Below, one piece after another: positions 43,801 through 53,800 of a DNA stretch of 64,000 nt. The DNA comes from Auanema rhodensis (taxonomy: Eukaryota > Nematoda > Chromadorea > Rhabditida > Rhabditidae). Under the pieces are notes generated by a model. The model had not been told where the DNA came from and ran no database searches. It saw only the letters and a list, made by a program, of their open reading frames with translations. A program made the translations under genes and the position numbers. Numbering within the stretch: the stretch's first letter is position 1; every line of letters begins with the position of its first letter. The stretch is from assembly GCA_964057225.1 (NCBI GenBank), contig OZ059900.1:14399638-14463637 (forward strand), written 5' to 3'.

Positions 43801-44373
43801 CCACCCAGGATGACAAAACTGCCTAGATCACGCACTGACACACAGTTCTACACCCAGATGGATCAAATACAGGAGTTTCTTAATTATCTAGAGCAAAACA
43901 ATCGTCTAACTCGGATATCAAAAGAACAAAGAGAGACAGAAAATAAGAAATGGGCAGATCTCACAAAACAGGCAAATTCGTCAGCAATCGTCTTTCCCAA
44001 CTATACCCTCATCTTCAACGGACACGCACAAAATTATGGGTTGCCCAAAAATCAACCTACAATCAGACCTATCACGGATGAAGACAGCAAATTATTTCAA
44101 CAAGCATATCTTCAGCTCATTGAGTCACCTGGTGCTAGCCCCACAACCACCACTACTACAACCACCACAACCACTACATCGACTACCACAACAACTGCCC
44201 CGACAACTACTACTCATCGGACGTCTCCACCTCAACCTACAACTACACCAAGGAGATATTACTATTACCAGAGTACAACAACTCCAGTAACTCCACCACC
44301 ACGTCCTCTCACCACCACATCCCGCAGGGAATCTACTAGGACACTTCCAACAACTCGGACTACTACAAAGTGA
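40813..44373 (+). CDS. gag-env: Ty3/gypsy Gag-Env polyprotein, upstream part (G1)
   Basis: 1186 codons. Residues 1-200 are disordered and basic. About 205-390 is a gypsy-type capsid (YLYMQRLEGYF-like start, FLGGL). About 410-545 is an R/N/Y/D-rich tract with repeated NDRYN-type units in place of zinc knuckles. At about 554-573 a hydrophobic segment (LSVIALSMIPCQA) looks like an internal signal peptide; from there on the protein is a cysteine- and glycosylation-rich ectodomain with a furin-like RRQKR at about 821 and a Thr/Pro-rich mucin-like tract (1105-1186). The frame meets TGA at 44371 but continues open after it. The CNTTNAVITWIP...C pattern recalls chuvirus or other mononegavirus glycoproteins (tentative). 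Start: first ATG after the leader, in frame with the capsid. Confidence 0.8.
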   Translation: MADAANQNPPPGNIAQNATNSAEKTQTVEAALHRNQRKRGPPDAFRPDAKYPKTNAKSKKLPPIPGTPLTAKQLYTTAIKTTRHAISLNKNKTSSSKSTPKRSSHSPKTVVNTGTNTCPPNHTSPQRLVQTANAEILTSPIPRNSPFSTDQSLHGHSLSPVSSSSDNNVNLTSNVTEQRSRPQMAEQMEQDNSPIARAHNVSIRHHKPTLYDGSVPFNLYMQRLEGYFDALQVPIAERLSHLYLLLGTDRAAEALRTIPAEDLRQGWNHVKRILSEKLQPPEKRDAAFTKLTHLKQGEHETVQNFAQRCRNLAYESCNMDSTADERILRVSFLGGLRKTLRTHVNNRSPITFDAAVTIAETVEADEDPSLLVNNLIKDVEQLEITNGLINHMRASQQEKIYDGSQTHQSRTFYGNQSRPQHPQEQWNQRRGGYRSPRYQEDRQNNRHNFRQDNRNNGYQRGYNNYRSPQRYDRYNDRYNSRGNDRYDSRRNDRQEHRGNDRYNRGNCPDRGFQQRNRSTSYGPHNRHRDRTRSPSVRFHVNKVEKETVKTKKTLPFIPLFLSVIALSMIPCQADNTYQLCIGKRGGIFLEPPRPTTCSDYAHKDGVEIKTVELFAENMNYKEWEAWKCAKEIYKTCAHDLFFIRENNVTLLRIEPATPQECQTAIQERRHMDNDLNREAPGLFKAPMPSNTQSKSFWASSCTTKSRFTLERGMMTSLHDDTIISDLFINTEGCTKQQGVCNTTNAVITWIPPNDHRNCDYTTLGKFEALINNDTVLISEIQGAFILKNNTPDPTATRCMNTSIYSTDSGTYISIKDLKTHRRQKRMAPQEYPTRFFNITIYKSLRLTDSSTGILPMYQTYRNRKRLDNAYNLMEYLKTSSVHIGFIKFLQLDSSKLKNRLLWHNYTDINMVILHTLAEAEIRLSTKIAIEHLLPSEITAKLSKQITISDFATRLLNYEGDYLDRARQIAIEIAHTPTTLATGETIPSMEDYLYQLYPPRMTKLPRSRTDTQFYTQMDQIQEFLNYLEQNNRLTRISKEQRETENKKWADLTKQANSSAIVFPNYTLIFNGHAQNYGLPKNQPTIRPITDEDSKLFQQAYLQLIESPGASPTTTTTTTTTTTTSTTTTTAPTTTTHRTSPPQPTTTPRRYYYYQSTTTPVTPPPRPLTTTSRRESTRTLPTTRTTTK

Positions 44374-46452
44374 GCAACAACGACCCAACCGATTGAGGAA
44401 ATCAAATCTCACACTGGATCACAAGCACACCTCAATTTCCTACGAACACGAGCAGATATCATTCAAAAATACGACGATCAACTACGCCAACAAGATACAA
44501 GGTCCCACCTCCAATACTCTACGTCAAAACTAGAGGAGGAAATCTTACAATCTTTCCAAATAACAAAGAAAAACGTATGCAGAATGCAAAATAAGCAGCT
44601 ACTTACCTGGTGGGCAATCCTGCAGATTAATCCGACTATAGGAATTCGCACTATGCTTCGTCGACAGGATATTTCAGCAAAGTTTGTTGGAGAACATCTT
44701 ATTTACGTCATGCCATGCACCCCTGTACAAGTAACACGTGTATACTCGGATCACAAACGAGACGATAAATGTTACCTGGAGACACCGGTAGACACGGAAC
44801 ATCACGGAAAACTCTTCATCACACCAGGATCAAGAGATTTAACACCATATGCCCACATCATAGCATGCGATATGGCTACATCAGATCCCTACAGAGAAAA
44901 CAATCAATGGATGAAAGATAATTCAACATTGAATGTGACTAACTTCTCATTTTCGGATGAACTCACATCTGTAAAAATTGATCACATTAAGTTTAACAAT
45001 TCCAACATATTTTCAAACCTCACGGAGTCAACATTTCCAATGGCACTGGCTATTTCCTACGGCTCTAGCCTAGCATCTTTACAAGCAACTATGCCAGGAA
45101 AATTGAAACCAGTCTTCAAACATTCTGGACTATCCAATCTGAATCCAATAGGAATTATAGGAGGAACAGTTGGAACGACATCAATGATAGCAGATAACAT
45201 ATCAAACAACGCGGAGAAACAAATCACAAATTTCTTTGGATACATAGGAGAATCAATTACAACATGGATACTAAGGACACTAGCTATTATTGGAGCAATC
45301 ATCGTCACAATAGGACTCATAACTGTTACCATTTGGGCATTAAAAATATATGCATGTACCACAAGGATACCAATCAATCAAATTACATTCAACGAACAAG
45401 ACGAAGAACCAAGAGGAGAGGACAAACAATTCGAATTAAAACCATTAGTCACTTCTCAGCAAGAGAAATTATATACAAGAACCTCTCGATATGATCCTGA
45501 CGCCCCACTATCAGATAATGACTTTTTCGCCTATCTACCACGGTACGCTATGAAAGAATCAAGGATTAACTACATCGGAGGATCACGACTACCTTTCGTA
45601 CCTCTCTCCATTCACAATCAGATCATTACTGCTTTATGGGACACAGGAGCTTCTATATCATACATGAAGGAAAGTACATTTCAACAACTACCGGCAGCAA
45701 CAATGGTTATGGAAAAGACAACAGCCATTGTAGCAAACAAATCACGATTTTCTTTCCTGGGCTACACAAGAATCCCAATTATTATCGGGAAGACAGAAAT
45801 CGAGCACAAAGTACTGATTTCTGCCAACAACCACTGCCCAGCACCAATATTATTAGGAATAGACTTCATAGAAGCTCTCAACAAAATAGGAATAAATACT
45901 TCCTTACGACCACTACAAAATTCACTACTAATTGGAGACACAATAGTACCTTTAGCACAAGACTACGCGCCATGGACTGAAAACCACACGATAGCACACG
46001 TCGTAAGCCTGGAAACTAAACAGTTCTACCCAGGAGAAACCAGATCGCTTACATTGGAAGTAGACGATCCCGCCTCTTACGAACAAGCTTTCATTAGAAG
46101 CTCACAGCGGACAGGAAAAATGAGTTTCGCCCCTACTACTTTCACCCCAACGGGATATGGAGTTCAGATATTTGCTACAAATATCTCTCCAGACACAATT
46201 GTAGTACAGACAAATCAAGGCATTGGAACAGCTTACGCTATCCCGAAAAACACGGAGGAGCAAAAAGGACAATATGTGCCACCAGAAGCAAGATGGGAAG
46301 ATCAACTACCATACTTCCCAGAGGACTTTATAAAAGACCTCGATGTAACAAACACCATCTTTACTCAGCTAGAGAGACAACAGTTAAAGAAAATAGTGCT
46401 CAGAAACAAGGAAGCTTTCTTAAAACGAGGATCGCAATATTGGACTTTTTAA
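44374..46452 (+). CDS. env-pro: Env C-terminal half-protease-pol start (G1), after in-frame TGA
   Basis: Same reading frame as Gag-Env; the first ATG is only at 44584, with 70 open codons before it, so it is a continuation. The ectodomain (RRQDISAKFVGEH, then CYLETPV and FITPGSRDL) leads to a membrane anchor at about 45262-45345 and a cytoplasmic stretch. A retropepsin with DTGAS (D at 45640) and ILLGIDFI follows, then a linker to RT. It stops at 46450 through a frame change near 46436; the RT start follows in another frame. Env lies before protease, unlike the usual gag-pol-env order. Confidence 0.8.
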   Translation, partial: ATTTQPIEEIKSHTGSQAHLNFLRTRADIIQKYDDQLRQQDTRSHLQYSTSKLEEEILQSFQITKKNVCRMQNKQLLTWWAILQINPTIGIRTMLRRQDISAKFVGEHLIYVMPCTPVQVTRVYSDHKRDDKCYLETPVDTEHHGKLFITPGSRDLTPYAHIIACDMATSDPYRENNQWMKDNSTLNVTNFSFSDELTSVKIDHIKFNNSNIFSNLTESTFPMALAISYGSSLASLQATMPGKLKPVFKHSGLSNLNPIGIIGGTVGTTSMIADNISNNAEKQITNFFGYIGESITTWILRTLAIIGAIIVTIGLITVTIWALKIYACTTRIPINQITFNEQDEEPRGEDKQFELKPLVTSQQEKLYTRTSRYDPDAPLSDNDFFAYLPRYAMKESRINYIGGSRLPFVPLSIHNQIITALWDTGASISYMKESTFQQLPAATMVMEKTTAIVANKSRFSFLGYTRIPIIIGKTEIEHKVLISANNHCPAPILLGIDFIEALNKIGINTSLRPLQNSLLIGDTIVPLAQDYAPWTENHTIAHVVSLETKQFYPGETRSLTLEVDDPASYEQAFIRSSQRTGKMSFAPTTFTPTGYGVQIFATNISPDTIVVQTNQGIGTAYAIPKNTEEQKGQYVPPEARWEDQLPYFPEDFIKDLDVTNTIFTQLERQQLKKIVLRNKEAFLKRGSQYWTF

Positions 46453-46618
46453 AGGACCAGTGGAACATAGCATCCCGATCATCGAAGGAAAAGTTCCATC
46501 TTTCAAAATCACGTATAGGATACCATTAGCGCAACAAGAAGAAGTGGAAAAGCAAGTGGAAGAAATGCTAGAGCAAGGAATAATCGAGCCATCTTTTTCT
46601 ATGACTACCAGTCCAGCC
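46436..46618 (+). pseudogene. pol: Ty3/gypsy RT N-terminal fragment (G1)
   Basis: 61 codons with the typical start of a gypsy RT: VEHSI, YRIPLAQQE, EEMLEQGIIEPS. They are in a different frame from the protease and are cut off by tRNA-array spacer. RT catalytic motifs, RNase H and integrase are absent. Confidence 0.85.
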
Positions 46619-46810
46619 AATTGAGATAGAATATTAAAATTAAATAGAAATGTTTAAAAATTTAGAAAAAAAACACAAGCTCAAATCACTTTTGAAAAAA
46701 CAGAAAGTTTAAAACAACCTTTTTTCTAAAAATTATCTTTTTTATCCGACTTTTTGAAAAAAACAAAAATAGCATAACATTCAATAACGATGAATCAGAA
46801 CAAAAACATT

Positions 46811-46882
46811 CTCCCCGGCCGGGAATTGAACCCGGGTCTCGCATGTGACAGACGCGGATACTCACCACTATACTACCGAGGA
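46811..46882 (-). tRNA. tRNA-Asp-GTC: tRNA-Asp(GUC)
   Basis: Consensus; first copy right of G1. Confidence 0.96.
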
Positions 46883-47249
46883 TTGAATTTGCACTTAGAA
46901 ACTTTCATTAAGAGTGTGAGTTTGAATTATAGTAGAAGAATGAAACACTGTCTCTAACATATCTTGATTCATGGCCTACTTTACTCAAAGAGCTAATTGA
47001 AGTTTGGTGTTAAAATGAACAATTGATTAAAGCTGACGTTCCGTTTTTTTTCATCGTAATTGAGATAGAATATTTAAATTAAATAGAAATGTTTAAAAAT
47101 TTAGAAAAAAAACACAAGCTCAAATCACTTTTGAAAAAACAGAAAGTTTAAAACAACCTTTTTTCTAAAAATTATCTTTTTTATCCGACTTTTTGAAAAA
47201 AACAAAAATAGCATAACATTCAATAACGATGAATCAGAACAAAAACATT

Positions 47250-47321
47250 CTCCCCGGCCGGGAATTGAACCCGGGTCTCGCATGTGACAGACGCGGATAC
47301 TCACCACTATACTACCGAGGA
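47250..47321 (-). tRNA. tRNA-Asp-GTC: tRNA-Asp(GUC)
   Basis: Consensus; B2 is inserted 68 bp upstream of its 5' end. Confidence 0.96.
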
Positions 47322-47388
47322 TTGAATTTGCACTTAGAAACTTTCATTAAGAGTGTGAGTTTGAATTATAGTAGAAGAATGAAACACT

Positions 47389-47393
47389 GTCTC
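47389..47393. repeat. B2 left target-site duplication
   Basis: GTCTC; with the right copy it restores CACTGTCTCTAAC. Confidence 0.92.
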
Positions 47394-47700
47394 TGTCGCT
47401 TCGGCGAAGGTATTCGGTTGTCGGTATTCCGCTGAGAATTAATAGAACGGATAGTCAGTGGTAGAATGCTTTATTAAAGAGAAAGTTAACAATATCAACA
47501 AAATATAGATCGTCTATACTCCGTTGAAGTAAGTTGAGGTATGTCTTGTATTTTCCGATCCCAAAGATGAAGATATGGGAAGGCGGGCCGAAAAGTACAA
47601 TCTGAAATAGACAAAGTAAAGGAAAACGATAAAAACAAAACTGAAATGGAACAAAACATAGAAAAAAGAATAAAAAATAATCGCTAACCGCGACGCGACA
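47394..47700 (-). repeat. B2 3' LTR
   Basis: 307 bp; on the element strand it starts TGTCGCGTCGCGG and ends GCGACA. AATAAA lies at 47470-47475 (complement). Confidence 0.95.
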
Positions 47701-47808
47701 GTGCCGCCGCAGCTAAGCCATTGGCCTTTTGCGACGTTGTCCGTCGCATAATGACCCATGATGCTTATATAGTAAGATTTTTAAGGATAGTACGGAATTA
47801 GTTCAATG
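47701..47808 (-). other. B2 3' untranslated stretch
   Basis: 108 bp between the Env stop and the 3' LTR; the counterpart of 22816-22923 in B1. Confidence 0.6.
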
Positions 47809-50800
47809 TTAAAATCTTCTATCAAAACAAAGATTTCTAAGAATATAGAAAAACTTGGTTGTTGTATCTATTATGATTTTAATAGTACGGAAAGCTGTGA
47901 TCAAGAAAAAATAAATGGCTGGAGTACAACCTAGGTATCCCAAAAAACATATGATGATCAGAAAAACAACGCAGATTGAAAACATCATCCAGTGTTCTTT
48001 AAAAAGTTTCAAAAAAGGAATTATGTCAGGTATTATAACTGAATTCTGATTTGAATGAATTTCATTTGGTTCATTAGTAGATGAATTAAAATATAATTGT
48101 CCCGTTACAATTATATCAATTTTTTCATGATTACATTTAGTATGACAAACTTCATTTATAATTGAATTATCTCTTTTAATATTGATATTTGTAATTTCAT
48201 TGAAGGGTGAACATTTAATCATGAATACATCTTTTGAACACTCGATCGGTATCCATGTTTCTTTAGATGACATACAAGAAAACAATGCAGATGCACCCTG
48301 CCCACAGGAATAACATCCGGAGAGACTGATCAATAAGGGACGACAAGGTATATCATAGGAAAATGTATTACTGTCATATAAAAGTTCAGAATCAATTGAA
48401 ACTGTAGTTTCATCATACTGAGTTCGAAAAGTTAAGGATGTATCGGGTTTATAGATTGTCTCCGTGTTTGCCATATACGGAGGTAAAATATGAGAAAAAT
48501 GTGTGAAATTATGTTGTGGACATATACAGCCAGCAACATCATTATTGATTTTGTTACAAGTACAATCGATAACCGTTGTACATCTTGAAAAATTGTCGGA
48601 AGTGTCTGCCTTCGAAATACATTGTACCATAAATGGAAAATGTGGTTCAACAGCAAAGATTTGATTGTTTGAAGCAACAAAATAATAATTATGAAGTGGA
48701 GTAGGAGGTTTGTCTTGTGTATTGATCGTCATATTGAAAAAAGAGTAATTCATCTTCAAATATGGTGGAATTGTGATATTATAAATATTTTTATCTTTAA
48801 CAATATGTGTTGTAATTTCAAAAGTTGAAGATGTTGTCCAATCTTCACATTTAAATACTTCAAATATGTCGTCCGAAGTAGGTACATGTTCTAATTTGTA
48901 GAAAAGACAAGGGTTTTCCCAAAATGTCAAACAACGCCATATATGTGCTGAGGACCGGACACATTTGGATTGTGTTGGATAATTATATGGTTCGAATTCA
49001 GAAATACGAGAGCGATGATTCATAGTTTCACAAGTTTGATCACAAGATCCCATATGAGCACATCGAAAATCAACAGTTAGTTTAGGCAAAGTAGCCTTTG
49101 TAAAAAATTTTGTGGTTTTCTTACATTCATAACTTGTATATAATTTTCGAATTTGAATATAGCCAATAGAATGATTTTTAAATTTTATATCCAGGCATAA
49201 ATCTTTAACTCCAGGAGAAAAAACTATTTGATCACTATATTGGTGATAACATTGAGTACGATTCAGACAATGTGTAGAAACCGAATGAATAACGTGATGA
49301 TCGGTACAAGCAGTAGCATTATTAATCAGAAATATCGTTAGTATACTGATAATTGATAATCGAGAACCTCTTTTCCAAAATGGAGGATATAATTTAGGTT
49401 CTATATGTGGAATATTCTCAGATGAAGTTGGAGGAGGTTCAATAACTCCTAATTCAATATCATTCTGTTCCGGAGTATGAGGTCTAAGTGTGAAAAAAGA
49501 AGATATGTAACGAATAGTATTAGACCAGGAATTATATCGATATTGATGGAATCCTATGCGTATACAACAACAAAGGATGCCAAATAAACAACAAAGTGGT
49601 AAGAACAATGACCACATGGCAAGATGAGGAGCACAATGTGGGTTTCCAAGCAAATGTATGGATAAAAACTTTGCCTCATCACATACTACAGAATTTGCAG
49701 ATGCTACGGGTAAAAATATCGATATTATTGTAAAAATTAAAAGTGCAGACGTCATTGCTGATTTGAAATTCTTTCGCGAAGCGTAGGTGATGTGATCCCG
49801 TAAAGGTAAGGTGCGAACACGGTTTGCGTTTGTTTCAGTAGATGGTTTTACGTCGTTTTGGTCAATGGTAGGCAAAATTATGGTTTGTTTTGCTTTACTT
49901 ATGTTTTTCTTTTGTAATTTTTTACGATTATCGTCAGGCGTATGACCTGGACCCCATAATTGTAATTCAGCTTCTTCCTCAAGGATCGGATTATGTATCG
50001 AAGAAATTTTGGACGTAGGTATGTAAATTTTTTGAGGATTATTAATATCTATTGGTTCAGGACATGTAACCACATTGTTCGTTTCATGGATTGAAGGTAC
50101 AGGTGAGTTTGATCTTATAATATATTCCTGTATTGGTTGAGCATCAAGGTTCATCATATCCGAAGCAGATCCTACCTTCAAAGACAATGAAGTGTCTTCG
50201 GAAGGAGTAGATTGAGGAATTGATGTCATATCAGGTAGAACACTTCGTAATTCAAGTGGATATAGATGATTTAAGGAACGAGATATGATGTTCCCAGCTG
50301 GTGTGAGAACTTTAGCTGTACGAATGAATCCATCAGAACTATTTATAAGTTCTGTGATTCGACCAAGTTTCCATTGACCACGAGGTAAGTTATCGTTATG
50401 TATAACTACAATTTCACCAATATTAGGTTTATTGGCATTTGCTGAAGGTTGTTTTCGGGAATGTTTGTATATATCACGAATATATATCAAATATTCTGTT
50501 TGAAATTTATCCCAAAACATCGTAGCTGCATCAGAAGTAAGTTGTAAAGTTTCTAATGCTTGTTCAACGTTTTGTATTACAGGAATATCAATGGAATTAT
50601 TATAAACTCGAGAACCACAATCATCCGGTAGGGAAAGAACAAGACCAGGCGAAATGAAATCGACAGGACGAATAGGTACGTGATTTATATTATTTGGATC
50701 TGGATGTGTTAAAGGCCTTGTGTTAATGACTGCTTCAATTTTGACAATTAAAGTTAATAATTCATCAAATGTTAATTTATTTCTTTGTATTGCCTTTTTC

Positions 50801-53800
50801 ATTGCATTTTTAGTAATTCCCACCATTCTTTCCCAAGAACCTCCTTTCCATGGAGACTTAGGTGTGTTAAAGAGCCAATTTATGTTATTTTTGGCTAGAT
50901 GGACTACAATATCAGCTGGGGTGAAATTAAATTCAGCTGATTTTTGTATTGTCTCAATTAATTGAGCTCCGAGAATAAAATTACCCCCACAATCACTTCG
51001 TATTGTGGTTGGTAAACCTCGTCGGGCTATGAAACGAGTGAAAGCGTTCATAAATGAAGTCGCTGTTTGATCATAGACCATTTCAAGATGAATGGCACGT
51101 ATGGTTAAGCAAGTAAAAAGACATACATAGACCTTATGTCCACTTTTAAGCATAATAGGTCCAAATAAGTCGCAACCAGTGTTAAGAAATGGTTTAGTTA
51201 ATATCACTCTATCTTTAGGCAATGAAGGCATATCAGGAGTGCCATATGGTAAAGATTGATATTTATTGCATAAATGACATTTCTTTAAAGTTTGTTTTAT
51301 AATTGCTGCAGCGCGAGCAATAAAATAAGTTTGACGAAGATGTGTGATCAAAAATTCTTTTCCTTGATGAAAAGATGCGCGATGAGCGTCCATAATTATG
51401 TGTTGAGTGAATAATGAGTTGCGAGGAAGATAAATTGGGTTTTTTGTATCATAGGATAGTAAAGAATTTTGTAATCGGCTTCTTACTCGAATTATCTCGT
51501 TATCATCAAGATAGAAATGATAACCAGGATATTGTCGTCGTAAATCATCAATAATGAGATGATCTTGAGCTTGTCGAATTAAAATAGTACGTATTATCTT
51601 CAAATCAGTTGTTAAAACGGGATATGATGTTGATATTTGTGAAATATTTCGTAATTTATGTCCATTTTGATTTTTAAATGTTTTTAAATGCCAAATTTTT
51701 ATAATTTTAGCCAAACGGGCTAACAAACGTAAAGTTGCAAAATGACCGTTATGATAAGCTAGGTTATGTTCCAAAGGTACAGATATAGCTTGAGCTATAA
51801 GTAATGATACAGGTGAAACATGCATCACTTGCAAGGAACCATATGGTGTTAAAGCTTGAACGGTTCTGTTAAGAATCCACTGTGGTCCAAGAAGCCACAT
51901 AGATTCCTGAAGTTGATATTTATTGGCTCCTCGTGAACCAATGTCAGCCGGATTATAATCCGTAGTAACATGGTAAAATTGAACATTAATCGAATGTTCT
52001 TCTAATAAACGGGTCATATGTTGTACATTTTGAACTTGTTTTGCTATGAAGTCAGGTAATTGCTTATTTGTTAAAATCCATGATAACGCAATGCTGCTAT
52101 CACTTACAATATTTAGTTTTTTACATGGTAATTCCATTAATATTGTGTGAGAAAGTCTCATAGCTAATCGAATAGCTAAGAGTTCCATGCGTGGAATTGT
52201 AATTGGTGTTTTAGGAGATAAGCGGCTTTTACCTGCTAGAATAGAACTCATTTTGTTGTTTGTCTGTATGTAAGCACACACAGCTAACGCTGTTGAACTA
52301 GCGTCAGCAAAGACCCATAATGTACCTTCTTCAATAGATGGTGATAGTACACGAGGTACAGTAACCTTAGCATAATTAATCTCGTTAATTATTGATGTCC
52401 AAGAGGCTGATAATTCAGAAGGTATAGTATCATCCCATTCTGTTTTAAGTGCAAAAATATCTCTAAGAATAACCTTCAAGGGTAAAATTAATGGATTTGT
52501 TATACCCAAAGGATCATAAACTGAATGTAATTGTTGTAATGCGTTTCGTTTGGTTACTGTTGAGAGTTCCGGTATATTGAATCGAATTGAAAGGGAATCA
52601 CTTAGAGCATTATAAGGTACTCCAAGAATTTTTAGTGGACAATCAGAGAGAATATCATCTTTATGAAGGTGCTGAAGAGCTTCTGACTTATTTGATGCGA
52701 ATTCACGAACATGCATCGAAATATTTTGAAATAATTGTTGTGTAAGTGAACATTTTTGTTGAGCTTCATCTATACTATCAGCAAATAATAGAATATTATC
52801 TACATATAATGTATTTAATATTTCATCTGATAAGTCAGTATTCAAAGAGCTTAAATACCAATTTACACTCATGTTTAGAATGCTAGGTGAGGCAGTCAAT
52901 CCAAATGGTATGCGTTTGAATCGAAAAACCTTAGTATTACTTGAGTTACAACTTCCTTGAGGATCCTTTACCCAAAAGAAACGGCAAAGATCCCGATGTT
53001 GCTTCTGTAAGCCTACTTGTAAAAAGGCTGATTGAATATCACAAGTAATAATGATTGGTTTTATTCTTGAAGCAATGAGAATGTTGAAAATATTGTTCAC
53101 AAAACTTTTTCCAGTATATAGTATGTCGTTAAGGGATAATTTACCCTTAGTTTTAGCTGAAGCATCGAAAACAACTCGTAAAGGTTTATTCGGCTTGTTT
53201 GTATTCCATACCCCATGATGTGGAATATAATGACATATAATATCAGAATTATGATTATTGTTGGAAGTTTCAAAAGGAACTTCTTCAATGATACCGTTAT
53301 CGATATAATCATCAATAATTTTCCTGTACATTTCCAATTTCGAAGGATTTGCTTGTAAAGTTTTGAACAATGCCAAAAATCGATAAAAGGCTAAACCTTT
53401 ATTATCTGGTAATTGATGATAATTTGATTTCAATGGTAAAGGAGCTTCAATACGATGATTGGTTAGTGTCAACTGTTTTGAATAATCTTCGTAATAATCA
53501 ATAGTTGTGTCAATTCCAGCTTCAGAAGTATTAATTCCTAAGCTATCAATTTCAAATATGTATCGAAGCATATCATTATGTTGTAATGGTTTATCATTAA
53601 TTGTTATTAACGTAACAGAATGATTTTGATATGGTATTTCCCCATACAAGGTATAACCGAAACTGGTATTCTGCATTCGTAATGTAGAGGGTAACTCAAG
53701 TTCAGAATTCATATGAACGAATAACTTATAGCGATCTAATCCAATTAGAATATCTGGTTCAAATGCCTGACCATCAATCATTGGATTAGCTAAAGTTATA

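Larger units (their letters stand above)
38920..46618 (+). mobile_element. Ty3/gypsy-like element G1, permuted and truncated
   Basis: Order: end of a C-terminal ORF, one LTR, Gln-tRNA primer site, long leader, Gag-Env frame, in-frame TGA, rest of Env with membrane anchor, aspartic protease, start of RT. The middle and end of RT, RNase H and integrase are absent. Neither end is an LTR end and no duplication flanks it: left joint in a tRNA (about 38919), right joint in spacer (about 46618, sharing AA). The 3' part followed by one LTR and the 5' part fits a one-LTR circle or a tandem LTR recombinant, opened within RT. Confidence 0.8.
46619..47393 (-). repeat. tRNA-Asp tandem array, block 6
   Basis: Two minus-strand units between G1 and B2. 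They carry the CTAAAAATTATC spacer variant and GAAGAATG for GAAAAATG, features shared with units at 56.6 and 59.2 kb but not with the units left of G1. The last bases are the GTCTC duplicated by B2. Confidence 0.93.
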
